DNA of 64,000 nt from Salminus brasiliensis (GCF_030463535.1 NC_132878.1:23930925-23994924), one strand, 5' to 3'. Counted from the stretch's first letter, positions 48,721 to 61,038 are shown. Notes: a model not told the origin generated them from the sequence alone. Numbers and translations are program-made.

Positions 48721-50429
48721 ACACACACTGCCCTGCTGTCCTTTAGCTTGGGACTATAAGTGGACTCCATTGGTCTCTGAATGATCTATTTAGGAAAATA
48801 GTAGCTGTACCTAAAGACCAAATTGCTGTGATGTCCCATGTACTGCATTGAAACCTCACCTGTACCAATCCAGCTCAAGCAACTCTCCTTGCATCCTTAA
48901 CCTCTACAGACAGAGCAGAGACTCAGTCGCACCATAGCTTAGTCCCACCAGGCCTGTGAGTCCTACCGACAAAAGCCGACTAGAGAAGGTTACTGGGGTT
49001 ACAGGGATTCCTGTCTGACAGATTTTTCAATTCTTTCCGTTCACTTCTAACATTGATGAATAAAATAAATCAATAAATAAACTTAATGCTAATTAGCACC
49101 ACACACAGTACTCACTGCAGTGTTCTCGCTCAGTTCCCTGCCTAAAGGACTTGACCACACATTCTACACCACCTGTGATGCTGGCTAGAGGGGGACAGAG
49201 GCTGACTGACCGGGGAACCAAAAGTAAATTCAAGTACACATACACATACATGGCTTAGAGATGCATGGCTTAGAGAGCTTCTTTTTAAACAGTATCCATG
49301 GTCCTCCCTCGCTCTATCCCTACAGAGTGGAATCTAAAGCCAATGTTACCAGCAAGTTTTTCTGTAGTGAACCTACTCTCTGATCTGCTGGGGATCCACA
49401 ATTTAAACTTTTAGAAAAGTTTTAGAAAAACTAGAGAGAGTTACTGACTTTCTCTATAGATAAACACAGAACACACGCACTCACCTCAACGTAAGACATA
49501 CACACACTGACAGGCACACATGACCGGCCCTTTTCACATTTACATTAAAACCTTTTACAATCACAGTATTTCATATATTTCACATTTTCTCCAAAGATGA
49601 AAAATGAGTGTTTAAATGAAATGAGAGGAGGAGGATCTTCCTCAGATTCCTCAGTTTAAACAGTGTCTATTCATTTGTAGATCTGGAAGCGTTATATTCA
49701 AAAGATTAAATAAGTTCCAATGTGTTCCAAGTTCAAGTTTTTAAAAGGAATCTGCAGCATATTTACATATGAAAATGAATAAAATAGAATTAATAAAATA
49801 AGATAAGAAAATACGAAAATAATTATTTCCTTAAAAAAACATAATTATCTAAAAAAATGAGGCTGTGGGATTAAAGCAAATTGAAATTGAAATCACACCA
49901 CATAAATCATGTAGCCACCGACATTTAAAATGAGTCAAAAACTATTTCTGAATTAAACACTGCTACATTTATGGCTGGCACATTTACATCCTTTGGACTG
50001 ATTATATCGTCCCCAGGCTGACAGAGAGGCATTCGTTGCTACATTCTGCAGTCTTGCTACGTATGTTAAAAAGCCTATCCCAATAGTTAACTAACTGGCT
50101 GGACAGTTGAGCTAAGTAAGCTTATGGAGCTCACAGAGGATTTGGTTGTGTGTCCTCGGCCTAACTGGCAGCATGATTCAAATTGGTGACACTCAGTCTG
50201 ACAAATCAGATGTTAGAATGTCCCTCCCTGTTCAGGTTGTAGTTGCAAAAAATCCTCATCTAAAAATCATCTACACTGAAATTTCAGCACATTCTTTGCA
50301 TTGGTGGTTTTTCAGACGATTTAAGTGTGGTTTAGAGGGAGTGTCATGTTGCTCTGTTGTGGGATTTGTATTTCCTGGTCCTACTAGGACTCTTAATTTC
50401 CTACATAAACATCTTAATTAATAAAACAT

Positions 50430-51000
50430 CTTAATTTTCTCCTTTCTTTTCTCTCCTCTATGTGTTGAGCTGCCCCCTGCTGTCTGCCTGATGCTGATTC
50501 ATGCTATATACCTCTCTCCCCTAACGTTTTCCTGTGCTCCTCCTAACCCCTTGTGTTTCTCCCTCCTTTCTGTTTTCTATCTGTCTCTTTCACATGTGTT
50601 AGGATACCTGGATCCAACTGTTCCACCCTGGTACCGTCTGACCTGACTCTTCACTACCCTCCTGCTCGCTGTGCTGCTCTCGGGCCTGTGATTATGCCTG
50701 TGACTGTTTATCTGCATGGACTTTATCATCTCACTCACATTTTCATCTTGTGTGGCTTGACGGCACCTTTACTATTTTTCTCTTAATTCAGTTTAGTTTT
50801 ATTGTTGTTTTTATTCCTTTTTTGTTTATTATTTTTATGATCCGGTGTCGACCAGAGGTTTCTTCCTCTTGACCTGGGGGTGTTTTTCCTTGCCACTGTT
50901 ACCACTAGCTTGCTCAAAAGAGGCTCAAACCCAAGTCTCTGTAAAGCTGCTTTGTGACAACATTCGGTGTGAAAAGCCTAAATAAATAAATCTGAATTGA
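50430..51000 (+). repeat. LINE-type 3' end (L2/CR1-like), copy 2
   Basis: A C/T-rich segment is followed by GTTTCTTCCTCTTGACC, TTTTTCCTTGCCACTGTTAC, AGCTGCTTTGTGACAAC and an AAATAAATAAATCTGAATTG tail. Same ordering as 13700-13945 but longer. Confidence 0.65.
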
Positions 51001-52168
51001 ATTGATCTGAGCTGGTCCAAATTTTCTACCATAGTCACACTCAGACAAGACGATGAGGAGATAACATGGCAGCTGAAATCTGTTTGAGAATGAACTGCAG
51101 GATCAGCCAGTTATAGGTAAGGCTCAGAGGATATGATGGCCCAATATCCGGTTATGATTATCCTCCAAGTGTTTTGTGAATCTTGTACCGGGCATATATT
51201 CTTGCTCTGAGATCATGTTTGCTCTTGTGAGACGTTGTTGTTGTTGATGAGCCCATGTCTAATCATGTATCATTCTGAACTCCATACAACTGATCTCCAG
51301 TAACTCTCACATGCCGCAGGCCATGAGGAGGGGAGAAAAGCTTAGTAGAAAAACGCACAGACACACACTCGCTCACTTTACAGGCATCGGGTGTTGCGTC
51401 AAGCTCATTTCTGTCAAATCAGCCTATTGGTGAGGCCTTTTGTCGTCTAGCTATCATTAGGTTTCCAGGGTTAGGGACTGATTTCATGTTGTTTCACTAT
51501 GTGAACACCAGGACAAGTTGCATGTTCATTACTTCTGTTGTTGTCTGTAAGCATGAAAGCACCAGTGCTTATTTATTATGAGTTATACATTAGACATTAG
51601 ACATTAGAACATTAGCTCCACAAGGTGGCAGTGGCGTTCTAATAGTGTTTTCCTGGGCAGAGAAAGGTGAGTAAGTGATTTGGCACATCTTAGCTATAAT
51701 AGTCTTCTTCCCAGTGGTGAAGGAGGTCATAACAAAGGGCATCCCTTCATTTATTTGTGCAAAAGGTACAGTAGGTACAGTCTTGTATTTCTGTAATCCA
51801 CAGCAACTTAACCACAAGCAAATCTTTTTTTTCAATTATACCCTTCCAGTTCTGTGCTGGTGTAATTCCCTTAATTACACAAAAATGAATCTCACACAGA
51901 CTCTTAATGTCACACAGACTATGGTTGTTTTTAAATTTCAAATGACTTTAAAGGAAGGGTGATATTCAAACACTGATATTCAAAGCACTACACTGCAACT
52001 GTTTCTCATCCTAATGTAGGCTATTCAGTGCAGCAGCAAGGGATGTTTAGTACCTTTTACTTCAGGCACTCACAATTGTGAGGTGTGGGTCCATGTCAGT
52101 CAAATTGGGAACAGCCCTAAAATGCATTAAACACACAGTGTATCCTGAGTCGTTGGGCTTTCTGTTCA

Positions 52169-53484
52169 TCACTGAAACCAATCCTTAAACTTCTGAGGGA
52201 TCCCTTTAGATTGTTCTGCTGCTGGAGGAGCTCTCTCCGAGCCTGAGCGGCTCCTCACGGTTCTCTCATAAACCTCCTCCAGAAGTGAGTGAGTCTCTGT
52301 AAGCTGTGAGAATCTCTGCTTCAGTTCCTGCAGCTCTGTGTCCTTCTGCTCCATCTGTCTGCTGAACTCTTCCTGCATCTTTGACCTGGAGACCAAAATG
52401 TTTCTCTGGAGTTCAGGCAGGATGATCTTCATGAGGTCTCGCTCCGCCTCAATTCTGGCTTCTCCTTCATACGTCTCCTTGATCTCCTCCATCTCCTGTC
52501 TGTGTCTCTCCTCCATCTCTCTCCTCTCCCTCTCTCTGTTTTCCTTTAGTCTCTTCACCTTCTCCTCCATTTCTGTTCTTCGCTCTAACTCTCTTTCCAG
52601 CTCTCTCTGCAGTTCTCTCTTTTTCTCCTCATCCCTCTCTTCTTTCATCTTCCTCTCCAGTTCAGTTGTTCGGTCATTTAATTGTCTGATATCTCCTTCA
52701 TGCTCCTGGATTACTCCCTCTATCTTCCTCAGAGAGTTCTTCACCTCATTTTCTAGCTTCTCTTTGATTTTTTGTTCTTCGTTTACCTTCCTTTCTTCTC
52801 TGTCTTTCATGATCTTTGCCTCCATTGCTCTGATCTGAGACTGTGTCTCCAGGTAGATCTCACTGCTGTAGAATTTCTCTCTGTTTCCTTCCACCATCTT
52901 CTCTATGTTCTCCAGCAGCTCTGAGATCTGAGAACCATCTCCACCCTCCTTAATGTTGAGACAGTGAAACCTGTTCCCACATTTCTCTACAAGTCTCTGG
53001 ACCTCCTGGTTGTCTGATTGGACAAACTCTTCAATGTTCTTCTCTTGGTCTTCATCAGTAACAGTGAAGAGGATCACGGTGTTCCTCCAACATCTCTCTC
53101 CAAACATCTCCTCCATTTTCTCCAGCATCCCTCTCTCCTCTCCTGTAGACTGCTTCACTGGTAGGACTACGAGGAAGGCGTGCGGTCCTGGAGCAGACAG
53201 ATGGACACAGTGTCCCACGTCCTGTCTCAGCTCCTCCAGAGAGAGTCCAGGACTGAACCAGTCAGGAGTGTCCACCACAGTCATCTGCCTCCCAGCCACC
53301 TCCCCCTGTCTGCTCTCACTCTGCTGCCTCACTGTAGACGCTCCAGCCTGGCTCCTCTCCTCTCTGCCCAGGATGGTGTTTCCTGCTGCACTCTTCTCAC
53401 ATCCAGTCCTCCCCAGCAGCACCAGCCTGAGTTCTGCTACAGGAACGGACACCGGAGAGGCTGCACTAGAGCACTCTTCACTCA
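52169..53484 (-). CDS. GIMAP-like gene, exon with AIG1 domain
   Basis: The acceptor TTCTTTACAG precedes TG AGT GAA GAG; the split ATG codon gives MSEECSSAASPVSV. The exon is 1316 bp, open to the TGA. It holds the complete GTPase domain and the C-terminal coiled coil (e.g. KMKEERDEEKKRELQRELER). A single exon for the AIG1 domain plus tail is usual for the family. Confidence 0.88.
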
Positions 53485-55810
53485 CTGTAAAGAACATAAA
53501 AAGAGGCAGAGAGACACAACATTACATGTGAATTCTGGTGATTATGGTACTCTGTGAAATACTGACGACACCAAACGATACAGTAACCATTAACCTTTAG
53601 AGGACATTTCTCCACCAAAGTTGACAACTCTCTCATATAAGGCAGTATAAAACTTTTTATTCCAGTAAATAAATATTCAATTCTAATTTTACACATCCAA
53701 ACAACATTGTAGAATTAGTAATAAATTTTAAATCCACTTTTAGCATATTTTATCTTTTAACACACTACTCACTGTTTGGAGGATCCAACTCCTTGCTGTT
53801 TCTCCTCCTGAGTGGTGGGTCTGGATCTGTTCTCTCCTGCAGCTGCTTGTTTCTCTCCTCTAGAAGTCTGTCTTTCTCCTCAACCTGCTTGTCTCTCTCC
53901 AGTAGCTGTGTGTCTCTCTCTATTAGAAGTCTCTCCTTCTCTTCAAGCTGCTTGTCTTTTTCTTTCAGTTCAGTTTTCTGTTGCTCCAGTAGGATCATCA
54001 TCTCCTGTAGTTCACTGCTCTTCTCCTGCAGTTTCTCTCCCAGTGTCTCCAGCTGCTTTTTACTGGTTTCCACCTCTTTCTCTGCATTCTCCAGTAGAGT
54101 CTCTTTCTCATTCAGCTCTTTATTCTTCTTATGTATAGTTTTATTCTGGTTCTCTATGGTCTTTCTTAGTTCCTCTAATTCTGTGTCCTTTTGTTGAAGT
54201 TGTTTGTGTTTCTCTTCTAAGCTCTTATTTCTCTCCTCCAGCTGCTTTTCTCCATTTTTCTCCATCTCTGAGATCTTCTGTTTCAGTGCTTCTAACTGTC
54301 TGTCTTTCTCATCCATCTTACTCTCAAACTCTTTCAGTTTCTGTGTTAAAACAGTCGGAGTAAGGAGTTCAGGCAGGGTCCTAATGAAGTATCTGTCTTC
54401 CTTTACTGCACTCCTCTCTCTGATCTCCATCAGTCGGAGTTCCTTCACCATCCTCCTCCTCTCCTCCTGCAGCCTTTTCAGCTCCTGTTCAGCCTCCTTC
54501 ATCTGCTCACCTTCTCTCTCTACTTCTCTCTTCAGCTCTCTCCTCTTCTCTTTATTTCTCTCCTCTGATAACATTTGTTTATGTTCATGTGCTTGTATTT
54601 TGTGCTGCTTTATCTTCTTCTTCAGCTTCAGAACTGCTTCCGCTGAGCTCCTCAAAGCTTCCACAACAGCCCTCATTTTTTCCCTGCTCTCCTCTTCCTC
54701 TCTTTGTCTCTTCTCCACTCTTTCTCTCACTCTTCTTTCCTGCATCTCTCTGATCTCCAGACTGATCTGTCTGATGCGCTCTCTCTCTCCATGTTCTTCC
54801 TCTTCCAGTGCTTCTTCTTTACTATCTGTTTGTTTGACTGAGGTCTCCAGTTCAGTCTCAGCTTCCCTTATCTGCTCCTCCTGTGCTTTCTTTTCTTCTA
54901 TTAAGCTCATTAAGTTCTTCAGTACAGGACCAGGAAAGCTCTCTACCTTTAATTCTGAAATAATCAGTTATGATAGATTCATTATTCTACCACTTCAAGC
55001 TATAAACTTGAATTTGTGTATTTGAAAATGTGTTCAGTGTTACTCAGTGTTTATGAAAAGCAACACTGCTTAAAACTTAGACAGCTAATTATGCATTAAT
55101 CATTAATCAAACAGGATTAAACACTTATGTTGTTAATCTGTGTTGTTATCTTAATCTTTATCTTTATTTATCTAAAGAGTAGCAAATCTTTTTTAATACA
55201 AAGAAGTAACGGCTGCCTGGAAAATCGATCACATGATTCATTATCAATTCTCCTTAATATAATATCAGCGCTTCAGCATAAAGGAATATATTATTATGAC
55301 AGTTAATGATTGGTGCTGTTTGCATGTAGCATTTCTAAATGGGTAAAACCTCATTTATTTAATCCTGAAATTCATTTAATCACAATGAATGACCACATGC
55401 TCCAATGTACGTTGGCTAAGCCCCACCCCTCACATGGGGCTCCTCTCAAGTCTCAACTAAGACTTGTCCCAGGCCTAATGAGCACTCCTCAAAAGCCTCT
55501 GAGGTTCTTTTATTCAGTAAGACGTTTCTGTTACTAGAGTTCATTGAATTACTCCATTGTCCATTGTGCTGTTTTACTGACCAGGGTAAAGATATGCCTT
55601 CACTGCTCCTGCCTGCCCATCTGATGAGGAGTACTGGACTGCTCTCAACCCATGCAGCCTGTCACAGCCCATTCATTACACAAGCAGTCTTAACTATAAA
55701 CACTGACAAGATAACCTTAAAACACACACACATACTCACACACACACATATATTCCGAGATATCTATGTCCATCCTCACCGGTCAGCAGAGCAGATTCCT
55801 CCATGTTCAT
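52169..55810 (-). CDS. GIMAP-like AIG1 GTPase with two coiled coils
   Basis: Three minus-strand exons (52169-53484, 53773-54954, 55780-55840) join in phase 1 at both junctions into about 842 residues from the ATG at 55810. Residues about 12-400 are an almost unbroken Glu/Lys/Arg-rich coiled coil. Residues about 420-625 are an AIG1-type GTPase domain (RLVLLGRTGCEKSAAGNTIL, VVDTPDWF, LFTVTDED). Residues about 625-820 are a second coiled coil ending KGIPQKFKDWFQ. GIMAP/IAN proteins are GTP-binding regulators of lymphocyte survival and innate defence, expanded in fish. The P-loop reads G-R-T-G-C-E-K-S, with Glu for the last Gly of GxxxxGKS, and the G3 motif is DTPD rather than DxxG, so nucleotide binding is doubtful. 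No transmembrane tail is seen. The orthologue is unclear. Confidence 0.82.
53773..54954 (-). CDS. GIMAP-like gene, coiled-coil exon
   Basis: Acceptor TGATTATTTCAG, donor AACA|GTGAGT. 1182 bp, open throughout, phase 1 in and out. It encodes LKVESFPGPVLKNLMSLIEE then about 370 residues of heptad-like sequence with KxKQLEEKxxLL-type repeats, ending PPLRRRNSKELDPPN. The long open frame, splice sites and phase support a real exon. The PPN-M-S joint resembles the lead-in of other fish GIMAP exons as I recall them. Confidence 0.8.
54955..55779 (-). other. Intron of the GIMAP-like gene
   Basis: AT-rich intron with a CA tract near 55722-55748. No other feature recognised. Confidence 0.65.
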
Positions 55811-55840
55811 CTTCTCCTCTTCTGTCCATTCTCTGTCCCT
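55780..55840 (-). CDS. GIMAP-like gene, probable first coding exon
   Basis: Acceptor TTCTCTTCTACAG, donor ACCG|GTGAGG. The 61-bp exon supplies MNMEESALLT plus one base of a Glu codon, in frame with the next exon. Ten codons upstream of the ATG (RDREWTEEEK) are open back to the acceptor, so translation might begin further upstream. No convincing coding exon was found there. Confidence 0.6.
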
Positions 55841-56669
55841 CTGTAGAAGAGAATACAACGGTGTGAGGGTCTACTGCATGCTGTCATACTGTATGATATA
55901 TGATCAATAACTGTTTCTTTGATCAAATCACTGTTGCTGTGTCAGTATGAAGCACTGAGAGCTGACATGACTACTTTCTTTCTGAATACCAGACACTAAA
56001 GACATCAATTATTCCTCCTTTTCTATGGTATACATTAAACATCATGAAATGAACTGAAGTAAATTGATGAACTTTCGGAATAATGAACCCTGAACACATT
56101 TACACAAACTGACATTTATCTACAGATTTACAGCCATATTAATACACTTTATTAGAGATTGGAGATTCACTCAGAATAATGAGCTCACCTGAGAAAGGAC
56201 GACTGCATCAAGTAGAGGAGGTTCTGATCAGAGACAAAGTAAGAAGATTTCAAATACTGTGATCTCAAAACATCCCCAAACGTTCTGCTCCTGTTTTCTA
56301 CATTTGATGTCTAAGATGTTGGGGAGTCCTTTTCTGATTGTCTTTAACCTGTATATCCTGTAGAGCTATTCTTTAATAAATATATTCACTCCATATGTCA
56401 GCTGGCCAATTACTTCTGTCATTAGCTCCTATTATCTCATACATGGAGCAGTGTTAATCTAAACTGACAAACAAGACTCTTAATTAAAACTCCACATTTC
56501 TGATATTAATGATAATTAGTCTGTGATGGGGAGAACCTTGATCAGATCTCTCAGAAGAACATTACTTTGCAGCCTCTCAGTATCAGACTGCAGATCAGAC
56601 ATCTCTGTGTGTTCTACACTGTGATGATGCAGACGACGCTGATGTGTGCGTCTGTGTGTGTGTGAGCTC
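55841..56669 (-). other. Upstream of or intron in GIMAP-like gene, nothing recognised
   Basis: AT-rich sequence between the first coding exon and the tandem duplication. No exon, promoter motif or repeat could be assigned. Confidence 0.5.
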
Positions 56670-56756
56670 ACATTCAGCCTTTAGAACAAAAAGCTTCTTC
56701 ATGAAGAATCAAAACCTCAAAAATCAAAGCAGTTAATTACACTCTTTTACACTCAC

Positions 56757-56781
56757 CTCTTTGCGTTTCTCTGACGTTCAT
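56757..56781 (-). other. Possible 25-bp noncoding microexon A1
   Basis: On the minus strand, CTTCCACAG|ATGAACG...AAAGAG|GTGAGTG has good acceptor and donor sequences 25 bp apart. In the frame needed downstream it contains a TGA, so if spliced it would be 5' UTR. The corresponding place in copy B (59417-59438) also keeps both sites with a different 22-bp core. Confidence 0.35.
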
Positions 56782-57544
56782 CTGTGGAAGTGAATAAAAT
56801 GATTAGATGGTTTAATGAATGGTATCATAAGTTAATTCTAACATTTTAATAAGAGCTAAATAATGATGATCATCTTCAGACTGTAGTTAATGGATGTGAT
56901 CAGGAACTGGAAGTGTGAGTAAAGCTGGGAATCTAATGATGTGTTAAATCAGTGGATTGTTACACTGAGCTGTTTAACCAGCTGATCAGATCATACAGAT
57001 GTCTGCAGGACTTTCTTTTCAGGAGGATCTGACCCAGATGGGAGGGGTTTGTTCTAAAACTCTTTGTTTGGGTTTAGGAATTGTGTGTTTGTGGAATTGT
57101 TGTGTTGTGTGTGTTTTCTTGTTGTCCTGCAGGACTGTGTTTTACTGTTTTACTCCTCTGAGCAGAAACAGAAACAGGGGCAGAAGATCTTCTCTGGGAT
57201 CAGAGAAGAGACATGGGTTATGGAGTCCATCTGTGTTCTCCTGAATGAAGTCCTGAAGATACTCTGAGCATCTGGAGATAAACAAACATGGCTGGATGAA
57301 CATGATTTGTTCACTGAGCAGTGGAGGGAGAACTGTCCTCACAGTCAGAGTTTATTGATTCCTGAAGTGTCTTCAGTAAAGCTCTACTGGACAGCTCTGT
57401 GAGGAGAAAGCTCCACATTCATATATATATATAATATGTCTCCATATTGACTTGTGTTTAGTAGTATCCAAGCTTAGAGGTATCTTTGAATTTTTAGTCT
57501 ATTCAGACCAGCTGAGGTTATTCTTAAGTGAGTAAACAGTGAAG

Positions 57545-57605
57545 CTCTTTTGTAAGTCGCTCTAGATGAGAGCGTCTGCTAAATGCCTTAAATGTAAATG
57601 TAAAT
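57545..57605 (+). repeat. SINE 3' tail
   Basis: TTGTAAGTCGCTCTAGATGA then GAGCGTCTGCTAAATGCCTT and an AAATGTAAATGTAAAT tail. The same tail as the SINE at 26424-26653; the head is missing. Confidence 0.75.
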
Positions 57606-58752
57606 AATTCTTCCTGAAGATGAATCTCTAATAAAGTCAATAATGCTCTGTATTGATCAGACACATTCACTGAATGCTGAGCTGGGTGTTAAGCAGTGGA
57701 TCAGGTTCTACAGATGTTTATTGGTGTGTTTGAGCTGTGCTGAGTTCAAATGTAGAAATAAGAATTGACTGAAAATGAACCAATTCAGATTCATCAGACA
57801 GTAAAACTAATGACATCATCACATTTGTACTGAAAGCAGTGAACTGAACCTGCACTGTCATGATGCAGCATGCATGTGTGGGGGAAACAGTGCATCACCT
57901 GAACCCCAGTGTGCTCAGTGTGTGTTCCTCGAACATCTCTACTTCTGCTCAGTCTGCTCTTGGTGTGTGTGTGTGTGTGTGTGTGTGAGTGAGTGTGTGT
58001 GTGTGTGTCAGTAATGGAGGTGAAGGAAAATACAATAATGAGAGATTCTAATAATGATGATGATAATGCTGATGCCGATGATGTAAAAGCTCACAGTGAC
58101 ATCACTCCCAGCAGAGTCCGGACTGCTTTTATCTGTTGTGTTTTTCGTCATTAGTAAACTTCACTGTCTCCACACTTCTGCAGTGCAGTGGGATTATGCA
58201 CAGGTGCATTATGGGAAGGAAGGTGGGAGATGGAGGTGTAAAGCTTTCATTTTGTGATCAGAGACTTTTCTTATCTCATGAATATGAACCTGAAACCTGG
58301 GTTCATGTGATTGATTGATGTCTGCATTAGAATTTAATACCAGTGATTAGAATAGCAACAGGAGGTTTTTACCATCCATGGGAGAAAAGACAGTGCAGGT
58401 ATTTACTCACCAGAGAGGCTGTGTGGAGAAAAACAGAAGAGAAGACAGAGTTAGATAAATCTCCATTAGAAGATCTAACTAAAGTCAAATACTTGGGAGA
58501 TAGAAGAATGATTTAGTAACACTTGATCTCCTAATTAGAAATCTCCTTTTCTCATCTGTACTGTAGCTGATCATCCTTCACTGCTGCACTGTCACCCAAT
58601 GCTTTCACTACAACTCGATGAAGATCTTCAGCTAAACACTTCAAGTGTAAACCTCCAGCAGATCCTCAACCCTTCTAGAAATGTTCAGATTTAATCAACA
58701 TTAATCACTTCATGGAGGGCTTTTCTCTCTTAGTAGACAGTCCTGTGTTCCT

Positions 58753-59319
58753 GCATCAACACCAGCAGCACAGATGTGTGAGATACTCTTGTTCTGGAGG
58801 CAATGACATTTACAGACACACAAAGCTACAGAACTGTCTGCTGAACTAAAAGTTGAATCTGTGTCACAACTAAAATATTAATATTTTTAATTAATTAAAA
58901 AAGGAAAAACACAGACATGCCAGAAGTCAGAAGTCATAGTAGTATGTAAATGAATCATGAAGAGTTAGCTCAGGGGACGGCTTGGAAACGCTCACACCTG
59001 TATAAGTTGTGAGATGTTATCATGTGAGTGATGCTGAACACTGGCCAGTGTGCTCATGGCAAGGCATGGTGAATTATTGGAGTGTGAGCGAGGTCTGATG
59101 GTTGGTGTAAGATGGATGCGACATTCCATTTCCAAAGAAATCTCTCTGTGTGTTTTACACTTTGGTAATGCACCCAGTGTTGAGGTGTGTGTGTACTCTC
59201 TCTATGTGTTCTACATTGTGGGGATGCATACAGTGTTGAAGTGGGCATGTGTGTAAGTAAACTCTCTGTGCTGCTGATGTTGAGGTGAACACGACTCTAA
59301 ACACACAGTACACATAAAC
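58753..59319. other. Spacer between duplication copies
   Basis: AT-rich spacer. Contains internally repeated GTGTTGA(G/A)GTG... segments near 59178-59245. No gene recognised. Confidence 0.6.
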
Positions 59320-61038
59320 ACATTCAGCCTTTAGAACAATAAGCTTCTTCATGAAGAATCAAAACCTCAAAAATCAAAGCAGTTCATTACACTCTGTTAT
59401 ACTGTTTTACACTCACCTGCCAAAGAATAGAAATTCCCCTGTGGAAGTAAATAAAATAATCAGATGGTTTGATGAAAGGTATCATAAGTTAATCATAACA
59501 TTTTAATAAAAGCTAAATAATGATGATCATCTTCAGACTGTAGTTAATGAATGTGATCAGGAACTGGAAGTGTGAGTAAAGCTGGGAATCTAATGATGTG
59601 CTAAATCAGTGGATCGTTACACTGAGCTCTTTAACCAGCTGATCAGATCATACAGATGTCTGCAGGACTTTCTTTTAGGAGGATCTGATCCAGACGGGAG
59701 GGGTTTGTTCTAAAACTCTGTGTCCTTCATTAGTGATCCTAATGTGTCTCTAAAGCTCATTAAAAGAGATCAGTGTTGTTTTAAAGGACATCCATGTTCT
59801 GCTGAACCTGCTTCCAATATTCCATCTTCCACCTTCCCTGCAGCCCAACTGCTTCTTCTTACAGCTCTCAGAGCTTCCTCACACACATCACAACCTTCTG
59901 TCCATCATTACAACACCTGTGATTCTGCCATTTCCCAGTCAGATGAACTCATACTGGCTTGTGTTTGAGTTTTCTCTCACTGGAACTAAATGAAGGTTCA
60001 GAAGCACAAAGGCTGTTTTACTCCTCTGAGCAGAAACAGGGGCAGAAGATCTTCTCTGGGATCAGAGGAAAGACATGAGTTATGGAGCTCATCTGTGTTC
60101 TCCTGAATGAAGTACTGAAGATACTCTGAGCATCTGGAGATAAACAAACATGGCTAGATGAACATGATTTGTTCACTGAGCAGTGGAGGGAGAACTGTCC
60201 TCACAGTCAGAGTTTATTGATTCCTGAAGTGTCTTCAGTAAAGCTCTACTGGACAGCTCTGTGAGGAGAAAGCTCCCCATTCATTTAATAAATGGAATGA
60301 ACTGCTCCTTCATGAAGGATCATCATCATCATTCATCTCTATTTCAGTCTGTCTCACACTCCTCCCTCTTCACTCTTCTCTGTCTGATTACAGACTGTGG
60401 AGGTGAATAAGCCAGTCTGAAGAGTTCAGGACTGAACCTGTGTTACATAGAAATCACTGCAAATAACAGCTTCTCTGATTATGCACAGGTGCATTGTGGG
60501 AAGAAAGGTGGGAGATGGAGGTGTAAAGCTTTCATTTTGTGATCAGAGACGTTTCTTATCTCATGAATATGAACCTGAAACCTGGGTTCATGTGACTGAT
60601 TGATGTCTGCATTAGAATTTATTACCAGTGATAAGAATAGAAACAGGAGGTTTTTACCATCAGTGGGAGAAAAGACAGTGCAGGTATTTACTCACCTGAG
60701 AAGCTGTGTGGAGAAAAACAGAAGAGAAGACAGCGTTAGATAAATCTCCATGAGAAGATCTAACTAAAATCAAATACTTGGGAGATAGAAGAATGATTTA
60801 GTAACACTTGATCTCCTAATCAGAAATCTCCTTTTCTCATCTGTACTGTAGCTGATCATCCTTCACTGCTGCACTGTCACCCAATGCTTTCACTACAACT
60901 CCATGAAGATCTTCAGCTAAACGCTTCAAGTGTAAACCTCCAGCAGATCCTCAACCCTTCTAGAAATGTTCAGATTTAATCAACATTAAACACTTCATCG
61001 AGGGCTTTTCTCTCTTAATAGACAGTCATGTGCTTCTC
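59320..61038. repeat. Segmental tandem duplication, copy B
   Basis: Second copy of 56670-58752, shorter by about 360 bp because it lacks the insert of copy A. It ends at a hAT-like repeat (61039 on) that copy A lacks, so the right boundary may be set by that insertion. Confidence 0.92.

Larger units (their letters stand above)
45021..52168. other. Intergenic region between ttll11 and the GIMAP-like gene
   Basis: AT-rich with Tc1 fossils (46190-46460, 47800-48720), a foldback element (46678-46943) and a LINE 3' end (50430-51000). Unassigned stretches (45.1-46.2, 48.8-50.4, 51.0-52.1 kb) show no gene, RNA or clear repeat. Confidence 0.65.
56670..58752. repeat. Segmental tandem duplication, copy A
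   Basis: Matches 59320-61038 over long collinear blocks at about 90-95% by eye (e.g. GCTTCTTCATGAAGAATCAA, GGGGCAGAAGATCTTCTCTG, CCTCAACCCTTCTAGAAATG). It contains extra sequence around 57420-57960 not found in copy B, including a SINE tail (57545-57605) and a GT tract (57965-58008). Confidence 0.92.

Noticed and set aside
52338-54197. Ser/Leu-rich plus-strand open frames opposite the GIMAP-like exons
   Set aside because: Antisense shadows of Glu/Lys-rich coiled coil; composition is fully explained by the reverse complement of the coding strand.
54204-55025. 273-codon plus-strand open frame
   Set aside because: Lies opposite the coiled-coil exon and is Ser/Phe/Cys-rich as expected for its complement; no domain or splice support.
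57064-57267. Short open frame in duplication copy A
   Set aside because: The matching stretch in copy B does not keep the same frame and there is no family similarity; treated as noncoding.
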